A stretch of DNA of 64,000 bases from Variovorax paradoxus. GTDB taxonomy: Bacteria; Pseudomonadota; Gammaproteobacteria; Burkholderiales; Burkholderiaceae_C. The translations under genes and the position numbers were made by a program. Positions within the stretch are counted from its first letter, which is position 1, and every line of letters begins with the position of its first letter. The notes beneath the pieces are model-generated. The model worked only from the letters and a program-made list of their open reading frames with translations, made no database searches and was not told the DNA's origin. Location: the NCBI RefSeq assembly GCF_009498455.1, contig NZ_CP045644.1, forward strand, positions 6,265,001 to 6,329,000. The letters run 5' to 3'. Positions 28,536 through 37,525 of the stretch are shown here, piece by piece.

Positions 28536-29528
28536 TCAATCGGCCTTGATGCCCGCGGCCTTCACGATGCGGCCGTTGCTCTCGAACTCGCTGGCGATTT
28601 CCTTGGCGAAGGCGGCCGGCGTGCCGGTGGTGGGCACGTTGTCGGTGGCCGTGAGCTTGGTGCGCAGCTCGGGGCTGGCGAGCGCCTTGTTGATCTCGGC
28701 GTTGTACTTCGCGACCAGCGCCGCGGGTGTGCCCGCGGGCGCGAACACACCGAACAGCGAATGGATGTTGGCCGCGCTGTAGCCCAGCTCGGCCAGCGTG
28801 GGCACCTGCGGCAGGCTCTCAAGCCGCGCAGGCGCACCCGCCGCCAGCGGGCGCAGCTTGCCCGACTGGATGTGCGCCGACAGCGTCGGGCTGGCGTTGG
28901 TCGACAGAATTTCGAACTGCCCGCTCAGCGCGTCGTTGAGCTGCTGACCACCGCCCTTGTACGGCACGTGCGTGATGTCCACGCCGGCCGTCGCACGCAC
29001 CTGCTCGAGCACGATGTGGCCGAGCGAGGCCGGGCCCGACGTGGCCCAGCGCACTGCGCCGGGCTGCGCTTTGGCTTCGGCTATCAGCGCGCGGAAGTCC
29101 TTCGCCTTGCTGGCGGGCGTGGCGACCAGCAGCACGGGCGAATACATCACGCTGGCCACCGGCACGATGTCCTTCAGCGGATCGAACGGCAGCTTGCCCA
29201 GGTGCGGGCTCAGCACCAGCGGGCTGATGGCCGAGAAGCCCAGCGTCGCGCCGTCGGGCGCGGCCTTGGCCACGGCGTCCATGCCGATGGCGCCGCTCGC
29301 GCCCGCGCGGTTGTCGACGATCACCGTGGTGCCCAGTTGCGTGGCGAGCCGGTCGCCGAGCGCGCGGGCGACCACGTCGCTCACGCCGCCCGCCGGGTAG
29401 GCCACGATGAGCCGCACGGTGCGCGGCACAGTCTGCGCGTGCGCGCTGCTGGCCGCGCACAGCGCCGCGGCGGCGAGCAGCCGGGTCGTGGTGCGGCGCG
29501 AGTGCTTGGAGGCGGCGAGGAAGTTCAT
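28536..29528 (-). CDS. Bug-family (tripartite tricarboxylate transporter) periplasmic receptor 1
   Basis: 330 residues from ATG 29526-29528 (MNFLAASKHSRRTTTRLLAA); an ATG at 29546 is possible. Signal peptide ends CAASSAHAQ. Bug marks: VRLIVAYPAGGVSDVVAR, then VDNRAGASGAIGMDAVAKA and THVPYKGGGQQLNDALSG. Bug proteins bind carboxylates or related solutes for TctAB-type transport, but no TctA/TctB gene lies in the window. Last gene of the phnDCE-dehydrogenase-bug2-bug1 run. Confidence 0.9.
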   Translation of the reverse strand: MNFLAASKHSRRTTTRLLAAAALCAASSAHAQTVPRTVRLIVAYPAGGVSDVVARALGDRLATQLGTTVIVDNRAGASGAIGMDAVAKAAPDGATLGFSAISPLVLSPHLGKLPFDPLKDIVPVASVMYSPVLLVATPASKAKDFRALIAEAKAQPGAVRWATSGPASLGHIVLEQVRATAGVDITHVPYKGGGQQLNDALSGQFEILSTNASPTLSAHIQSGKLRPLAAGAPARLESLPQVPTLAELGYSAANIHSLFGVFAPAGTPAALVAKYNAEINKALASPELRTKLTATDNVPTTGTPAAFAKEIASEFESNGRIVKAAGIKAD

Positions 29529-29569
29529 GGTGTCAGTGAGAAACATGCGTCGATGAGAAAGAAAGTCGG

Positions 29570-30538
29570 TCAGTCCAGCTGCAGCTTGCGCTCGCGGATC
29601 AGCTTGGACCACTTCTCATTGTCCGCCTTGACGAACGCCGCAAACGCCGCCGGGCCGAGCGGATGCACCTCGGCGCCGGCCGTCGCAAACTTGGCCTTGA
29701 TCTCCGGTGTCGCCAGCGCTTTCGCGAGTTCAGCCGACAGGCGATCGACCACGTCCTTGGGCATGTTGGCCGGGCCGACCAGGCCCTGGAAACCGACCGA
29801 CTCCATGCCCGCGAGGCCCAGCTCCTTCACCGTCGGAACGTCGGGCAGTTGCGGATCGCGCACCGGGCCGGTCACGGCCAGCGCCTTGAGCTTGCCGCCC
29901 TTCACCTGCGGCAGCAGCACGCTGCCCGCGTCGATGAGGATCTGCGTCTGCCCGCCGAGCAGGTCTTGCACCGCAGGCGCGCTGCCCTTGTACGGCACGT
30001 GCGTCATGTCCAGGCCCGTCACCTGGTTCATGAGCTCGCCGTTCAGGTGCGTCGAAGTGCCGTTGCCGCCCGAGGCGAAGTTGACCTTGCCGGGCTGGCC
30101 CTTGGCCCACGCCACGAACTCCTTGAGGTTCTTCGCCGGATGGTCGGGCCGCGTCACCGCGATGTAGCTGCCCTGGCTGATCTGGCCGATGTAGGTGAAC
30201 TGCTTGATGGGGTCGTACGGCGGCTTGCTCTGCAGGTACGGCGCGATGGCGAAGGGGCCGGTGTTGGCCAGCAGCAGCGTGTAGCCGTCGGCCGGCTGGC
30301 GCGTGAGCTCGGTGGCGGCGATCATGCCGCTCGCGCCCGGCTTGTAGTCGACCACCAGCTGCTGCTTGAGCGCTTCCTGCAGCGGCACCTGCACCGTGCG
30401 CGCCGCGAAGTCGATGCCGCCGCCGGGCGGGTAGCCGACGATCAGGCGGATGGGCTTGGCGGTGGGATAGCCCTGGGCCATGGCCAGCGTGGCGGTCGTG
30501 GCCAGCGCGAGGCCGGTGCAGAGTCTGCGAAGGTTCAT
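29570..30538 (-). CDS. Bug-family periplasmic receptor 2
   Basis: 322 residues from ATG 30536-30538. Signal MNLRRLCTGLALATTATLAM with AMAQ cleavage. Conserved IRLIVGYPPGGGIDFAAR, YKPGASGMIAATELTRQ, MTHVPYKGSAPAVQDLLGG. Same fold as receptor 1 but clearly a different paralogue, so it is not a recent duplicate. Lies 72 bp downstream of the iron alcohol dehydrogenase on the same strand. Confidence 0.9.
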   Translation of the reverse strand: MNLRRLCTGLALATTATLAMAQGYPTAKPIRLIVGYPPGGGIDFAARTVQVPLQEALKQQLVVDYKPGASGMIAATELTRQPADGYTLLLANTGPFAIAPYLQSKPPYDPIKQFTYIGQISQGSYIAVTRPDHPAKNLKEFVAWAKGQPGKVNFASGGNGTSTHLNGELMNQVTGLDMTHVPYKGSAPAVQDLLGGQTQILIDAGSVLLPQVKGGKLKALAVTGPVRDPQLPDVPTVKELGLAGMESVGFQGLVGPANMPKDVVDRLSAELAKALATPEIKAKFATAGAEVHPLGPAAFAAFVKADNEKWSKLIRERKLQLD

Positions 30539-30610
30539 GGATGTCTCTCGATGTCTCTTGAATAGGAGCGTCCATTCTGAAACATCGCCGGACCTCCGGC
30601 GCGCGCGTTC

Positions 30611-31714
30611 TCAGGCTTCCTGCGCCTCCACATCGTTGCCGATGAAGTTGCGCCCGCGCGCCCCGCCCTGGGCATGGCGCAGCATCTCGCGCGCCTCGTC
30701 CTCGCCCACGCCGTAGTCGGCGAAGCGCGTCTTCACGCCCAGCGATTCGATGAAGGCTGCAAGCTGCGCCGGCGCCTCGGCCAGCGGCATGCGCAATGCC
30801 TGCGCCAGCACCGCGTCGCGGTCGGGCCGACGTCCGATGGCCCGCGCCAGCACCATCGGCAGCGGGAACGAGCAGGCGATGCCGTGCGGCAGGCCGTAGC
30901 GCAGCGTCATCTCGTACGAGATCGAATGCGCGAGCGCGGTCTTGGTGTTGGAAAACGCCATGCCCGCCTTCAGCGCCGCGAGCGCCATGCGCCCGCGCAG
31001 CTCGACGTCGTCGAGCCGGGCCATGAGCTGCGGCAGCACCTCCAGCGTGTCCTGCACGGCCGCCACGGCGAAGGTGTCGGACATCGGATTCGCGTTGACG
31101 TTCCAGATCGCTTCGAGCGCGTGCGACAGCGCATCGAGCCCACTCTGCAGCGTGACCGCCGCAGGCAGCGACAGCATCAGCTCGGGGTCGATGATGGCGT
31201 GGCTCGGCCAGGTCTGCGGCAGATGCAGCGAGTACTTCTTCTGCCGCTCGCGGTCCCAGATGGTGGCCCAGGGCGTGACCTCGCTGCCCGTGCCGGCCGT
31301 CGTGGGCACGGCGATGAGCGTCTTGTGGCGCGTGGCGACGAAGGGCCGCTCGCCCGCGAGGCCCGCCACCAGATCGGCAAAGCGCCCGTGCTCGTCGGCC
31401 ACCATCAGCGCCTTCGCCGTGTCGATGGCGCTGCCGCCGCCGACCGCGACGATCACTTCCACGTCGGCATGCGTGCGCCAGAACCATTCATAGGTCTCGG
31501 CCAGTTCCGCCACGTCGGGGTTGGGCCGCGTCTGGTCGAGCGTGCAGGCCAGCGCATCGCCGAGCACCGCCTCCAGCCGGTCGAGCAGCCCGAGCGCGCG
31601 CGCCTCGGGAAAGGTCACCAGCGCGGCGCGCCGGCCTTCGAGCAGCTTCGGCAGGGACAGCAGGGCCCCTGCCCCGTACACGCTGTGCACGGGGTTGTGG
31701 TAGTTGGCGCTCAT
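30611..31714 (-). CDS. Iron-containing alcohol dehydrogenase (group III), candidate phosphonoacetaldehyde/aldehyde reductase
   Basis: 367 residues from ATG 31712-31714. NAD-binding VAVGGGSAIDTAKAL near residue 98, PTTAGTGSEVTPWA, metal ligands in SGLDALSHALEAI and YGLPHGIACSFPLP. Family members reduce aldehydes or maleylacetate or oxidise alcohols. It follows phnDCE by 59 bp, so a substrate derived from the imported compound, for example phosphonoacetaldehyde or hydroxyethylphosphonate, is plausible. Maleylacetate reductase is the main alternative; no aromatic-ring genes are nearby. Confidence 0.75.
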   Translation of the reverse strand: MSANYHNPVHSVYGAGALLSLPKLLEGRRAALVTFPEARALGLLDRLEAVLGDALACTLDQTRPNPDVAELAETYEWFWRTHADVEVIVAVGGGSAIDTAKALMVADEHGRFADLVAGLAGERPFVATRHKTLIAVPTTAGTGSEVTPWATIWDRERQKKYSLHLPQTWPSHAIIDPELMLSLPAAVTLQSGLDALSHALEAIWNVNANPMSDTFAVAAVQDTLEVLPQLMARLDDVELRGRMALAALKAGMAFSNTKTALAHSISYEMTLRYGLPHGIACSFPLPMVLARAIGRRPDRDAVLAQALRMPLAEAPAQLAAFIESLGVKTRFADYGVGEDEAREMLRHAQGGARGRNFIGNDVEAQEA

Positions 31715-31773
31715 GGAGGGGTTTCTTCAGGAAGCGGCGAACGCCGCGGGCAGGGACGCGAAGCGCGAGCGGG

Positions 31774-32595
31774 TCATCGGTGCGCGCCCTGCTGGATCCA
31801 GCTGCGCAGCCGCGTCGAGAGGTAGTCGGCCGTCATCACCATCACGACGATCACCAGGATGCAGGTGGCCGTGTCCTGGTACTGGAACAGCTTCATGCTG
31901 CCCACGAGTTCGAAGCCGATGCCGCCCGCGCCCACCATGCCCAGCACGGTGGCCTGACGCAGGTTGGTCTCGAAGCGGTAGACGATCACGCCGATCCACG
32001 CGGTGACCACCTGCGGAATGACGCCGAAGATGATGGTCTGGATCGGCCCGGCGCCGGTCGCGCGCAGCGCCTCGATCGGGCCCTGGTCGATCTCCTCGAT
32101 CGACTCGGCGAAGAACTTGCCGAGCATGCCCGCGCCATGCAGCGCCAGTGCCAGCACGCCGGGGAACGGACCCAGGCCGACGGCCGCCACGAAGATCAGC
32201 GCCAGGATGATCTCGTTGATGCCGCGCGTGATGTTGAGCACCTGCCGCATCGCATGGAACACGGCGATGTTCGGCGAGATGTTGCGCGCCGCGAAGAAGC
32301 ACAGCGGCACCGCAAGAATCACCGCAAGCAGCGTGCCCCACAGCGCGATCTGCACGGTCTCGATGGCGGGGCCGACGAGCTTCTGCATGAACTCCCAGTT
32401 GGGCGGCAGCATGCGTCCGAGGAAGTCGGCGATCCAGGGCATGCCCTTGCCGAGTTCGCTGAAGCTCACCTGGCTGCCGATGGCGGCCCACCAGAGCACG
32501 CCGATGCCGGCGAACACGGCCACGGCGTACTTCCACCAGCCGGGGTTGCCGCCGCTCTTGGCGATCAGCACATTGAAGCGTCCGATGGCGATCAT
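31774..32595 (-). CDS. phnE: Phosphonate-type ABC transporter permease
   Basis: 273 residues from ATG 32593-32595, overlapping the phnC stop by 4 bp (ATGA). About six membrane segments, permease loop EAL-type ESIEEIDQGPIEALRATGAG and ATVLGMVGAGGIGFELVGSM. Forms the membrane channel of the phnCDE uptake system. Confidence 0.88.
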   Translation of the reverse strand: MIAIGRFNVLIAKSGGNPGWWKYAVAVFAGIGVLWWAAIGSQVSFSELGKGMPWIADFLGRMLPPNWEFMQKLVGPAIETVQIALWGTLLAVILAVPLCFFAARNISPNIAVFHAMRQVLNITRGINEIILALIFVAAVGLGPFPGVLALALHGAGMLGKFFAESIEEIDQGPIEALRATGAGPIQTIIFGVIPQVVTAWIGVIVYRFETNLRQATVLGMVGAGGIGFELVGSMKLFQYQDTATCILVIVVMVMTADYLSTRLRSWIQQGAHR

Positions 32596-33443
32596 GATTG
32601 CTCCATGGCGAGTTGCGGGGCGGTGCGCGCCGGCACCGCATGCAGGGCCGCGGCGGGCACGGCCGGCGTTGCAGGCTCTGCGCCTGCAACAGCGGCTTCG
32701 GCGCCCTCTTCCACGCCACCCGGATAGATGAGGTGCAGCACCTCCTCGGTCAGCTCGTCGGGCCGGCCTTCGAACACGATGCGCCCGGCCGCCACGCCGA
32801 TCACGCGCTGCGCGAACTCGCGCGCGTAGTCGACCTGGTGCAGGTTGCAGATCACCGTGATGCCGTCCTGCCGGCTGGCCTGCTTCAGGTAGTTGAGCAC
32901 CTTGCGCGAGGTCTTCGGGTCGAGGCTGGCCACGGGCTCGTCGGCCAGGATCACCTTGGGTTTCTGCGCCAGCGCACGGGCAATGCCCACGCGCTGCTTC
33001 TGTCCGCCCGAGAGCGTGTCGGTGCGCAGGTCGGCCTTGTGGTCGAGCTCGACGCGGCGCAGGCATTCGCGGGCGATGGCGATGTCCTTCGCGGGGAACA
33101 CCTGGAACCACGACAGCAGCGCAGGCATGGAACCCAGTCGCCCCGTCAGCACATTCTTGAGCACCGACAGGCGCGGCACCACGTTGTAGTGCTGGAAGAT
33201 CATCGCGACGTCGCGACGCACCTTGCGCAGCCCGGCGCGGTCGCCGCGCGAGCGCTCGCCGTCGACGTGGATCTCGCCTTCGCTCGGCTCGGCCAGGTGG
33301 TTGATGCAACGCAGCAAGGTCGACTTGCCCGCACCCGACGCACCGAGGATGACGACGAACTCACCCTTGGCGACCGTGAGGTCGACACGGTGAAGCGCAG
33401 TGAAGTCGCCGTAGCGCTTGCACAGCCCGCGGATCTCGATCAT
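32592..33443 (-). CDS. phnC: Phosphonate-type ABC transporter ATP-binding protein
   Basis: 283 residues. Walker [10 protein letters not shown] at about residues 34-42, Q-loop IFQHYN, signature [14 protein letters not shown], Walker [13 protein letters not shown], switch His in CNLHQVDYA. The 40-residue C-terminal extension is Ala/Pro/Glu-rich ([18 protein letters not shown]), longer than usual for PhnC. Start overlaps the phnD stop (ATGA). Confidence 0.9.
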   Translation of the reverse strand: MIEIRGLCKRYGDFTALHRVDLTVAKGEFVVILGASGAGKSTLLRCINHLAEPSEGEIHVDGERSRGDRAGLRKVRRDVAMIFQHYNVVPRLSVLKNVLTGRLGSMPALLSWFQVFPAKDIAIARECLRRVELDHKADLRTDTLSGGQKQRVGIARALAQKPKVILADEPVASLDPKTSRKVLNYLKQASRQDGITVICNLHQVDYAREFAQRVIGVAAGRIVFEGRPDELTEEVLHLIYPGGVEEGAEAAVAGAEPATPAVPAAALHAVPARTAPQLAMEQS

Positions 33444-34306
33444 TTCATCTTCCTCAGGTCGAGGTTCAGCACCTTGGCCGTGTCACGGATGATGTTGTAG
33501 GCCGCGTCGTTGGTCGGGTGGAAACCGTTGAGCAGACCCTGGTCGGACCAGGGGATGTCTTTGACCTGCAGGAAGGCGGCCTGCACGCGCGCCTTCAGGT
33601 CGGCCGGCAGGTCCTTGCGCCACACGGTGGGCGACTCGGGGATCGGCTCCGACTTCCAGACCTCGACCAGGTCTTCGCGCTTGACCAGGCCCTTGGACAC
33701 GGCAGCGTCGAGGATGCGGTCGGCGATGGCCGCGGCGTCCACCTTCTTGTTCTGCACCGCGATCGCGCTCGAGTCGTGCGAGCCCGAGAAGATCACGCGG
33801 CCGAAATCCTTGTCGGGGTTGAAGCCCACCTTGATCAGGCCGGCCTTCGGGAACAGGTGGCCCGAGGTCGAGCTGGGGTCGACGAAGGCGAAGGTCTTGC
33901 CCTTGAGGTCGGCCACCGTCTTGATGCCGGTGTCCTTGTGGGTCACGATCTGGCTGTGATAGTAGGAGCGCCCGGCCTTCTTGGTCTCGGCCACTGCAAA
34001 GGCCTCGATGTCGGCCACCGTGGTGCCCAGCACATAAGAGAACGGTCCGAGGTAAGCCACGTCGAGCCGCTTGGAACGCAGCGCTTCGATCACCCCGTTG
34101 TAGTCGGCCGCCACGAAGGGCTTGACCGCGAAGCCGAGGGCCTTGGACAGCATGTCCATCATGGCCTGGCTGTTGGCAATCATGGCGCGCGAGTCCTCGG
34201 AAGGAATCAGCCCGACAGTGAGAACCTGCTGTGCCCGTGCCATCGGCACGAAGGCGGACGCTGTCACGGCGGCAGTGCCGAGCAGCAGCTTTCTACGCTT
34301 CATCAT
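33440..34306 (-). CDS. phnD: Phosphate/phosphite/phosphonate ABC transporter substrate-binding protein
   Basis: 288 residues from ATG 34304-34306 (MMKRRKLLLGTAAVTASAF; GGAGA upstream). Signal with twin-Arg-like KRRKLL start and MARAQ cleavage. PhnD marks: VGLIPSEDSRAMIANSQAMM, DVAYLGPFSYVLG, SYYHSQIVTHKDTG and FVDPSSTSGHLFPKAGL, where the SSTSG loop and Ser/Tyr/His residues bind the phosphonate group. First gene of the six-gene run, facing lysR across a 247-bp gap. Confidence 0.9.
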   Translation of the reverse strand: MMKRRKLLLGTAAVTASAFVPMARAQQVLTVGLIPSEDSRAMIANSQAMMDMLSKALGFAVKPFVAADYNGVIEALRSKRLDVAYLGPFSYVLGTTVADIEAFAVAETKKAGRSYYHSQIVTHKDTGIKTVADLKGKTFAFVDPSSTSGHLFPKAGLIKVGFNPDKDFGRVIFSGSHDSSAIAVQNKKVDAAAIADRILDAAVSKGLVKREDLVEVWKSEPIPESPTVWRKDLPADLKARVQAAFLQVKDIPWSDQGLLNGFHPTNDAAYNIIRDTAKVLNLDLRKMK

Positions 34307-34513
34307 GGTTGTCTCCAGTGGTCTGCGTTGCATGGAATCCTCAGGTCGTTTCGAAGGGCAAAAGCACCCGTTTCGAGTCTTCCAGTCGTGCGTGTCATGG
34401 TGATGACAGCGTGAGGATTCGGGACGTCCGGCGCATTTCTGTCGGGGCCTGGTCCGTCTTGAGCGCGAGTACATCACTGGTACTCATATCGATCCAATTC
34501 AATTTTTTTCGAT

Positions 34514-34538
34514 GATCTATATACTGAACCTATAGATC
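34514..34538. promoter_or_regulatory. Perfect palindrome GATCTATA-N9-TATAGATC in the phnD-lysR gap
   Basis: 8+8 inverted repeat, 15 bp before the lysR ATG. A TATACT -10-like box for lysR (34520-34525) lies inside it, so binding would repress lysR. The gap (34307-34553) also holds an A/T-rich stretch (34498-34509); no ORF or RNA gene seen. Confidence 0.6.
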
Positions 34539-34553
34539 AGAAAGGCTCCCGCG

Positions 34554-35438
34554 ATGCGCCTCACCCAGCTGCGTTCCTTCTATGCCGTGGCCCGCGAAGG
34601 CAGCTTCACGCGGGCCGCCGAGCACCTGCACGTGAGCCAGCCCACCATCACCACGCAAGTGCGTTTTCTCGAAGAGGCCTACCAGGTCGAGCTCTTTCAC
34701 CGGCGCGGCCGGCGCGTGCAGCTCACCGAAATCGGCGAACAGCTCATGCAGCTCGCGCAGCAGATCTTCAGCCTCGAAGGCGATGCGGTGGCGCTGCTCG
34801 GCGACGCCGGCACGCTGCGCACCGGCCACCTGCGTGTGGCAGCCGTGGGGCCGTACCACGTGACCAAGATGCTCGTCGACTTCAGTCTGCGCTACCCCGA
34901 CGTGAAGGTCACGGTGAGCACCGGCAATTCACAGGACGTGCTCGACCGCCTGCTCGACTACAGCGCCGACGTCGGCGTGCTTGCGCAGCTGGTGCGCGAC
35001 GACCGCTTTCTGTCGGTGCCCTTCAGCCAGCACCCGGTCGTGATGTTCGTGCCCTCCACGCACCGCTTCGCGAAGCGGCGCAACATCCGGCTCGCGGAGC
35101 TGCAGGGCGAACGGCTCATCCTGCGCGAGCAAGGATCGACCACGCGCAAGGCGCTCGAACTGGCGCTTGCGAAAGCCAAGGTCGAGGTCGATGTGGTGAT
35201 GGAGATCAGCAGCCGCGAAGTGATCCGCGAAGCCGTGGCGCAAGGCCTGGGCATTGCGGCCGTGTCGGGCGTGGAGTTTGTGCCGGGGCCCAACCTGCAC
35301 ATGGTCGGCTTCAGCGACACCGAGATCTTTACCTACGCCCACGTGCTGTGCCTGGCCGAGCGGCGCGAGATGCGCATGGTCAGCGCCTTCTACGACACGC
35401 TGGTGCCCGCCATCGAAGCGCGCAAGCGCAAGAGCTGA
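34554..35438 (+). CDS. LysR-family regulator of the phn/Bug operon
   Basis: 294 residues. HTH: MRLTQLRSFYAVAREGSFTR and HVSQPTITTQVRFLEEAYQV. Periplasmic-binding-like effector domain follows (HLRVAAVGPYHVTKMLV, VGVLAQLVRDD, GLGIAAVSGVEFVPG). Divergent from phnDCE, and the palindrome at 34514-34538 is the expected binding site. Probable activator responding to the imported compound. Confidence 0.88.
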   Translation: MRLTQLRSFYAVAREGSFTRAAEHLHVSQPTITTQVRFLEEAYQVELFHRRGRRVQLTEIGEQLMQLAQQIFSLEGDAVALLGDAGTLRTGHLRVAAVGPYHVTKMLVDFSLRYPDVKVTVSTGNSQDVLDRLLDYSADVGVLAQLVRDDRFLSVPFSQHPVVMFVPSTHRFAKRRNIRLAELQGERLILREQGSTTRKALELALAKAKVEVDVVMEISSREVIREAVAQGLGIAAVSGVEFVPGPNLHMVGFSDTEIFTYAHVLCLAERREMRMVSAFYDTLVPAIEARKRKS

Positions 35439-35454
35439 TCGAACGACCGCTGCG

Positions 35455-36369
35455 TCAGCCGCGCGGATGATGCGCTGCGTGCAGCTGCTTCAGGCGCTCG
35501 CGCGCCACGTGCGTGTAGATGGTGGTGGTCGAGATGTCGGCATGCCCCAGCAGCAGCTGCACCGCGCGCAGATCGACGCCATGGTTCAGCAGGTGCGTGG
35601 CGAACGCATGGCGCAGCGTGTGCGGCGACAGCGGCACGTGGATGCCCGCTGCAGCCGCCTGCTTCTTCACGATGACCCAGAACATCACGCGCGTCATGCC
35701 AGCGCCGCGTGCGGTCACGAACAGGTCGGGCGTCTGCTGGCCGTCGAGGATCACGGGGCGCGATTCTTCGAGGTAGCGCTCGATCCAGCGCCGCGCCTCG
35801 CCGCCGAAGGGCACGAGGCGTTCCTTGTTGCCCTTGCCGAGCACGCGCAGCACGCCGTCGTTGAGGCTCATGTCGATCACCTTCAACGCGACCAGCTCGC
35901 TCACGCGCAGGCCGCTTGCGTACATCAGCTCCAGCATGGCGCGGTCGCGCAGGCCGAGCGGGCTCTCGACATCGGGTGCGGCCAGCAGGTCGTCGACCTG
36001 CTTCTCGGACAACGTCTTGATGGCACGCGGCATCTGGCGCGCGGGCATGAGGCGGATGCTCGGGTCGGCCGTGATGCGGCGTTCGCGCAGCGCCCAGCGG
36101 TAGTAGCGCTTGAACACTGTGAGCCGGCGGTTCGCCGACGTCGCCTTGCCCTTCGTGGACAGGCGCACGCCCATGTAGGCCTGCAGGTCGGTCTCGCGTG
36201 CGGCGTCGAGCCCCATGCCGCCCCGATGTTCGCGCAGCCACTGCGCGAACAGCGCGAGGTCGCGGCGGTAGGCGGCCAGCGTGTTCTTCGACAGCCCGTC
36301 CTCGAGCCAGAGGGCGTCGATGAAGGTGTCGATGTCGGCGGTGGGGGGAGCGGCGGCGGCCTCGGTCAT
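35455..36369 (-). CDS. xerD: Tyrosine recombinase XerD
   Basis: 304 residues from ATG 36367-36369 (E. coli 298). N-terminal SAM-like core-binding domain with GLSKNTLAAYRRDLALF; catalytic domain with R155 (ASGLRVSEL), K179 (VLGKGNKERL), H250-x-x-R253 (SPHTLRHAFA), H276 (LLLGHADIS) and Y285 (IYTHV), all six residues present. Resolves chromosome dimers with XerC at dif. A housekeeping gene, not a mobile-element integrase: it stands alone without attachment repeats. Confidence 0.93.
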   Translation of the reverse strand: MTEAAAAPPTADIDTFIDALWLEDGLSKNTLAAYRRDLALFAQWLREHRGGMGLDAARETDLQAYMGVRLSTKGKATSANRRLTVFKRYYRWALRERRITADPSIRLMPARQMPRAIKTLSEKQVDDLLAAPDVESPLGLRDRAMLELMYASGLRVSELVALKVIDMSLNDGVLRVLGKGNKERLVPFGGEARRWIERYLEESRPVILDGQQTPDLFVTARGAGMTRVMFWVIVKKQAAAAGIHVPLSPHTLRHAFATHLLNHGVDLRAVQLLLGHADISTTTIYTHVARERLKQLHAAHHPRG

Positions 36370-36390
36370 GCAGTGCAAGATAACAAAAGA

Positions 36391-36419
36391 AAAAGCCGCC
36401 CGGAACGCGGGCGGCTTTT
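36391..36419 (-). terminator. Rho-independent terminator after Bug receptor 3
   Basis: AAAAGCCGCCC pairs with GGGCGGCTTTT (36409-36419); on the minus strand it is followed by TTTTTCTTTT. It sits 19 bp after the bug3 stop and before xerD. Confidence 0.88.
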
Positions 36420-36437
36420 GTGGGGAAGCGAAGCCGA

Positions 36438-37412
36438 TCAGTCGAGCTTGAGGTTCTGCTTCTTCACGACCTGCTTGTACACGTCGAACTCGGCCTTGAT
36501 CTGCGCGGCGAACTGATCGGGCGTGTTCGCCACGATCAGCGAGCCGGTGTCTTCGATGCGCTTCTTCACGGCCGGATCTTCCACCGCCTTCTTCACGCCG
36601 GCGTTGATCTTGTCGACCACTTCCTTCGGCAGGCCCTTGGGACCGAGGATGCCGTAGTAGGCCATGCGGTTGACCGGCTCCAGGCCGACTTCCTTGAAGG
36701 TCGGCACGTTCGGCAGGCCGGCCACGCGCGACGGCGCCGACACCACGATCGGCACCAGGCGGCCGCTCTGGATGAAGGGCATCGCCGAGGGCAGGTTGTC
36801 GAAGATGATCGGCACCTGGCCGGCCACCACGTCGTTCAGCGCCGGGCCCGCGCCGCGGTACGGGATGTGCGTGACGAAGGTCGTGGTCAGGCTCTTGTAC
36901 AGCTCCATCAGCAGGTGGCCGATGCCGCCCGTGCCCGACGAGGCGTACGAATACTTGCCCGGGTTCTTCTTCAGCTCGGCCACGAACTCGGCGTAGTTCT
37001 TGGCCGGGAAGCTCGGGTTCACGGCGATCACGTTCGGCGTGGCCGCGATGTTGACGATCGGCGTGAAGTCGGTGATCGGGTCGTACGGCGTCTTCGGGTT
37101 GATGGCCGGGTTGGCCGCCGTGCTCGACACCGTCGCCACGCCCAGCTTGTAGCCGTCGGCCGGCGCGCGCGCGGTTTCGGCCGCGCCCACGATGCCGCCG
37201 CCACCGGCGCGGTTGATCACCACCACGGGCTGGCCCAGCACCTTGCCCAGCGGATCGGCGATCACGCGCGCCACGATGTCCGTCGTGCCGCCGGGTGCGA
37301 ACGGCACGCTCAGCTCGACCGGCTTGGTGGGATAGCCCTGCGCGAAACTCTGACCTGCCGCTGCGACCAGCACGGCGGCGCCCGCAAGCGCGCTCCATTG
37401 ACGACGTTGCAT
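36438..37412 (-). CDS. Bug-family periplasmic receptor 3
   Basis: 324 residues from ATG 37410-37412, AAGGAG upstream. Signal [20 protein letters not shown] with SFAQ cleavage. Marks: [54 protein letters not shown]. Its own promoter and terminator make it a monocistronic orphan receptor. No tctAB genes nearby. Confidence 0.9.
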   Translation of the reverse strand: MQRRQWSALAGAAVLVAAAGQSFAQGYPTKPVELSVPFAPGGTTDIVARVIADPLGKVLGQPVVVINRAGGGGIVGAAETARAPADGYKLGVATVSSTAANPAINPKTPYDPITDFTPIVNIAATPNVIAVNPSFPAKNYAEFVAELKKNPGKYSYASSGTGGIGHLLMELYKSLTTTFVTHIPYRGAGPALNDVVAGQVPIIFDNLPSAMPFIQSGRLVPIVVSAPSRVAGLPNVPTFKEVGLEPVNRMAYYGILGPKGLPKEVVDKINAGVKKAVEDPAVKKRIEDTGSLIVANTPDQFAAQIKAEFDVYKQVVKKQNLKLD

Positions 37413-37496
37413 CGATAACTCCTTGACTAGACGGGACCGGCCGGGGCCGGAAAAAAGCGAAGCCCGGATGCTAGCGGGTCGGGGCTTTCCTTCATG

Positions 37497-37513
37497 CTGT
37501 GGAATACCCACAG
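37497..37513. promoter_or_regulatory. Inverted repeat CTGTGG-AATAC-CCACAG before the AEC gene
   Basis: 6+6 repeat with a 5-base centre, 12 bp before ATG 37526. Could be an operator or an mRNA hairpin over the ribosome-binding region. Confidence 0.3.
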
Positions 37514-37525
37514 TTGTGGCGGTTT

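Noticed and set aside
35455-36369. Integron or island integrase
   Set aside because: All six catalytic residues and the length fit XerD, and no attachment site or cargo lies next to it.
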